Shown here piece after piece: positions 61,564 to 64,000 of a stretch of 64,000 nt of DNA. The DNA lies in the NCBI RefSeq assembly GCF_001544975.2, contig NZ_FCOG02000009.1, forward strand, positions 62,001 to 126,000. The letters run 5' to 3'. Position numbers and translations under genes: made by a program. The DNA is from Caballeronia arationis (lineage in GTDB: Bacteria; Pseudomonadota; Gammaproteobacteria; Burkholderiales; Burkholderiaceae). The notes below the pieces were generated by a model. It saw only the letters and a list, made by a program, of their open reading frames with translations, was not told the DNA's origin and ran no database searches. Numbering within the stretch: the first letter of the stretch is position 1; every line of letters begins with the position of its first letter.

Positions 61564-62631
61564 ATGGAAGCCGAAGCAACCTCCGACGCGCACGAAGACC
61601 CGCGCGCGCCGATACGAACCGACGTCCTGATCGTCGGCGCAGGGCCGGTGGGCCTCTTCGCCGCGTTCGAAGCGGGCGTGATCGGGCTCTCATGCCAGAT
61701 CGTCGATGCGCTCGGACGCGTCGGCGGGCAGTGCATCGAGCTGTATCCCGACAAACCGATCTACGACATTCCCGCGATTCCCTCGTGCACCGCGCGCGAA
61801 CTCGTCGAGCGGCTGATGCAGCAGTGCCGCCCGTTCGATGTCCCGATCCACCTCGATCAGCGCGTGATGGACCTGACGCAGCGCGACGACGGCCGATTCA
61901 CCGTGCGCACCGAGCAGGGCATGACATTCGACGTGGCGGCGATCCTGATCGCGGCCGGCAACGGCGCGTTCCAGCCGCAGCGCCTGTTGCTCCCCGAAGC
62001 GACCGCGCTCGAAGAGCGTCACGTGTTCTACAGCGTCGCGCGGCTCGCGGATTTCGCCGACAAGAACGTGGTCGTCGCGGGCGGCGGCGACTCCGCGCTG
62101 GACTGGGCGCTCGCGCTCTCCAACGTCGCGAAACGCCTGGCGCTCGTGCATCGCCGCAACGGTTTCAGCGCGACGGCTTCGTCGGTCGACAGCATGAAGG
62201 GGGCGGTCGCGGCAGGCAAGATGGACTTCGTCGTCGGGATGATCGGCGGGCTGAATGCGCCAGAAGGCGCGCTGCAGTCGGTCGCGGTCAAGCAGGTCGA
62301 AGGCAGCGCCGAGATTCCCGCCGACATGCTCGTCGTGCTTTATGGCCTCGTCGCGGACCTGGGCCCGATTGCGAACTGGGGACTGGACATTCGCGGCGGG
62401 CGCATCGAGGTCGATACGTCGAACTACGAGTCGTCGCGCCAGGGCATCTTCGCGGTCGGCGACATCGCCAATTATCCGAACAAGCAGAAGCTGATTCTGT
62501 CGGGCTTTCACGAAGCGTCGCTCGCATTGCGCAAGGCTTACGCGTACGCGTATCCCGAGAAAAAGCGCGTGCACGTGCATTCCAGCTACGACGCGAAGCT
62601 CGCCGAGCGCGTGCAGGCGACCGCTACGTAG
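61564..62631 (+). CDS. Ferredoxin/flavodoxin-NADP+ reductase, thioredoxin reductase-like type
   Basis: A 355-residue flavoenzyme of the YumC-like ferredoxin-NADP reductase family. FAD motif DVLIVGAGPVGLFAAF, the QCIELYPDKPIYDIPA segment typical of this family, NADPH motif VVVAGGGDSALDWALAL, and C-terminal GIFAVGDIANYPNKQKLI. No CxxC, as expected for this class. It would pass electrons between NADPH and ferredoxin in the cytoplasm. ATG 61564 gives the family start. The 114 bases upstream contain a CTTGTC/GACAAG inverted repeat but no clear promoter. It converges with the quinone reductase gene (eight-base overlap). Confidence 0.9.
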   Translation: MEAEATSDAHEDPRAPIRTDVLIVGAGPVGLFAAFEAGVIGLSCQIVDALGRVGGQCIELYPDKPIYDIPAIPSCTARELVERLMQQCRPFDVPIHLDQRVMDLTQRDDGRFTVRTEQGMTFDVAAILIAAGNGAFQPQRLLLPEATALEERHVFYSVARLADFADKNVVVAGGGDSALDWALALSNVAKRLALVHRRNGFSATASSVDSMKGAVAAGKMDFVVGMIGGLNAPEGALQSVAVKQVEGSAEIPADMLVVLYGLVADLGPIANWGLDIRGGRIEVDTSNYESSRQGIFAVGDIANYPNKQKLILSGFHEASLALRKAYAYAYPEKKRVHVHSSYDAKLAERVQATAT

Positions 62632-63175
62632 CCGCGTTCAGCGCGATCCATTCTCCAAGCCGCGCGGCGTAACTGTCGCCTGCGGCACGCAACGCGCGTT
62701 CATCGAGCTTGTCTGCGGCATAGAGCAAGTGCGGCGCCGACCAGGGCAGGCCGCACCGATGCGCGCTCGCCTCCAGCGGCCGCAGCAATTCTTCAAGCGG
62801 GAAGAGATTGACGCCCTCACCGGAATAGGCCGCCGGCACGTTGCCAGCGGTCGCAGCAACCATGAGCGGCGTGCCTTCCAGCCTGCGTCCCTCGCTTTCG
62901 TACGAAAGATAGAACATGCGCGTCAGCACGGCGTCCTGCCATGCCTTGACGAGTGGCGGCGTCGAGTACCACTGCACCGGAAACTGAATCACGATGCGAT
63001 CGGCCGAAAGAAGCCGCGCGACTTCGCGATCCGCGTCGATCTGCTGCGCGGGATAAAGCGCGTACATGTCCGCGATTTCGACGCCGGGCAGCGTGCGCGC
63101 CGCTGCGAGCCACGCGCTGTTCGCACGCGAACGCGAGAGATAGGGATGAAAGACGAGTATGGATGTGCCGGGCAT
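62624..63175 (-). CDS. NAD(P)H quinone reductase (MdaB/KefG-like flavodoxin fold)
   Basis: A 183-residue flavodoxin-like quinone reductase of the NQO/MdaB/KefF family. Visible are the FMN/FAD phosphate region FHPYLSRSRANSAWL, QFPVQWYSTPPLVKAWQD (the hallmark of these enzymes), and AATAGNVPAAYSGEG. It would reduce quinones by two electrons to avoid radical formation. ATG 63175 has GGAG six bases upstream; an in-frame start 33 bases earlier is less good. The divergent LysR gene next to it is its likely regulator, across 89 bases. Confidence 0.87.
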   Translation of the reverse strand: MPGTSILVFHPYLSRSRANSAWLAAARTLPGVEIADMYALYPAQQIDADREVARLLSADRIVIQFPVQWYSTPPLVKAWQDAVLTRMFYLSYESEGRRLEGTPLMVAATAGNVPAAYSGEGVNLFPLEELLRPLEASAHRCGLPWSAPHLLYAADKLDERALRAAGDSYAARLGEWIALNAAT

Positions 63176-63264
63176 AAAAGACTCCGCAAGTGAACGTGCG
63201 TCCAGCATGCGGCTGTCACGAAAATTACTCCAACGGATAGTTGATATGACCTAGTATTGACGGC

Positions 63265-64000
63265 ATGAATCTCCGAAGCGTCGATCTGAATCTGCTGGTC
63301 GTCCTCGAAGCGCTGCTCGACGAAGCGCACGTCACGCGCGCGGCCGACCGGCTCGGCTTGTCGCAGCCTGCGATGTCGAACGCGCTCGACCGCTGCCGTC
63401 ATCTGTTTCGCGATCCGCTGCTCGAACGTGGACGGGGCACGATGCGCCTCACGCCGAAAGCGGAGAGCCTGCGCGCGCCGCTTGCGAACCTGCTGGCCGA
63501 AGTGCGGGCAGTGCTCGCGCCGCCTTCCACCGACCTGTCGACGCTCGCGCAGACCGTGCGCATCGTGATGGCCGATTTTCCCGCCATCGCCGTGACGGGG
63601 CCGTTGCACGCGGCGCTGCAGGAGACGGCGCCCGGCATCGATGTGGTGGTCCAGCCGTGGCATGGCGCCGAGGCCGCGCTCGATCAACTGGCGAAGGGCG
63701 CGGCCGATCTCGCGGTATCGATTTTTCCGGCGCTCGGCGCGCCGTTTCGCTGCACGCATCTGCTGGACGAGCACTATGCCGTGGTGATGCGCGAGGGCCA
63801 TCCGGCCGCGCGCGCGTTCGATCTCGACGCCTGGTTGCGCTATCCGCACGTGCTCGTATCGGGCCGCGGCGAAACGCACGGCGCGCTCGACGACGCATTG
63901 CGCAAGCATGGCAGGACGCGCCGTGTGGGCATGGTCGTGCCGAGCTTCGTGATGGTGCCCGCGCTGCTCGCGAACTCCGACCTCATCGCCATGATGCCGA
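63265..64000 (+). CDS. LysR-family transcriptional regulator (partial)
   Basis: The first ~245 codons of a LysR regulator, open to the right edge. HTH RSVDLNLLVVLEALLDEAHV then ADRLGLSQPAMSNALDRCR; the effector domain follows (TVRIVMADFPAIAVTGPLHA; DLAVSIFPALGAPFRC). The sequence belongs to the NahR/NodD-like branch. It is divergent from the quinone reductase gene, a pairing typical for LysR regulators of redox-stress enzymes. Confidence 0.88.
   Translation, partial: MNLRSVDLNLLVVLEALLDEAHVTRAADRLGLSQPAMSNALDRCRHLFRDPLLERGRGTMRLTPKAESLRAPLANLLAEVRAVLAPPSTDLSTLAQTVRIVMADFPAIAVTGPLHAALQETAPGIDVVVQPWHGAEAALDQLAKGAADLAVSIFPALGAPFRCTHLLDEHYAVVMREGHPAARAFDLDAWLRYPHVLVSGRGETHGALDDALRKHGRTRRVGMVVPSFVMVPALLANSDLIAMMP

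Overview
The window is GC-rich, densely coded bacterial DNA. Its gene content and protein style (ribose-type ABC operons, glycerol ABC transporter, NCS2 purine permease, NorR/Hmp, many LysR regulators) point to a Burkholderiaceae soil or plant-associated bacterium of the Paraburkholderia/Caballeronia kind. That assignment is inferred from protein resemblance only. No rRNA, tRNA, CRISPR array or complete insertion sequence was seen.

Layout. 0-4.8 kb (-): a tripartite RND efflux pump (outer membrane lipoprotein cut by the left edge, adaptor, pump). 4.9-10.2 kb (-): a cyclic-nucleotide-binding/thioredoxin-reductase-like flavoprotein without its CxxC, a GH19 endolysin-like hydrolase, and an overlapping two-gene unit of a TIR-CHASE2 membrane protein and a FecR-domain lipoprotein; this pair is the best candidate for an undescribed sensor-effector system. 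10.5-11.4 kb: a LysR pseudogene. 11.5-21.3 kb (+): a deoxyribose/ribose operon (deoC, tandem aldehyde dehydrogenase, RbsD/FucU mutarotase, ribokinase, ABC permease, binding protein, ATPase, permease). It is preceded by a 16-bp palindrome with the same arms and spacing as the E. coli DeoR operator; a DeoR-family gene lies at 23.5-24.2 kb. 21.3-24.9 kb: an EAL phosphodiesterase, a frameshifted AraC regulator and a 49-codon small gene with its own promoter and terminator. 24.9-29.1 kb: LacI regulator, IlvD/Edd dehydratase and FAH-family dehydratase, probably pentonate (xylonate/arabinonate) oxidation. 29.1-34.3 kb (-): ChaC and gamma-glutamyltransferase (both glutathione-degrading) around an AzgA-type purine permease, then an SDR oxidoreductase. 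34.5-36.1 kb: a 12-copy GCAAG repeat in front of a VOC/glyoxalase gene, and a LysR regulator.

36.3-43.3 kb (+): a peptide ABC importer locus that looks decayed: oppA has a one-base deletion, oppC has lost its N-terminal frame, oppB/D/F are intact, and the terminal OprD-type porin carries an internal deletion. 43.4-44.8 kb: an oxalate/formate-type MFS antiporter. 45.3-51.3 kb (+): a glycerol ABC transporter (glpS-glpT-glpP-glpQ-DUF2160-glpV) ending in a clear terminator. 51.7-55.9 kb: nitric oxide defence (nnrS and hmp leftward, norR divergent). 55.9-61.4 kb (+): a perfect FNR/Anr box followed by a B-family (ba3-like) cytochrome c oxidase operon with three multiheme c-type cytochromes. 61.5-64 kb: ferredoxin-NADP reductase, a quinone reductase, and a LysR gene cut by the right edge.

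Together the genes describe a versatile aerobe that scavenges DNA-derived sugars, pentonates, glycerol and organic acids, switches its respiratory chain at low oxygen or under NO, and has been losing regulators and peptide uptake. Several of the broken genes differ from an intact frame by one base, so sequencing error must be excluded before decay is accepted.
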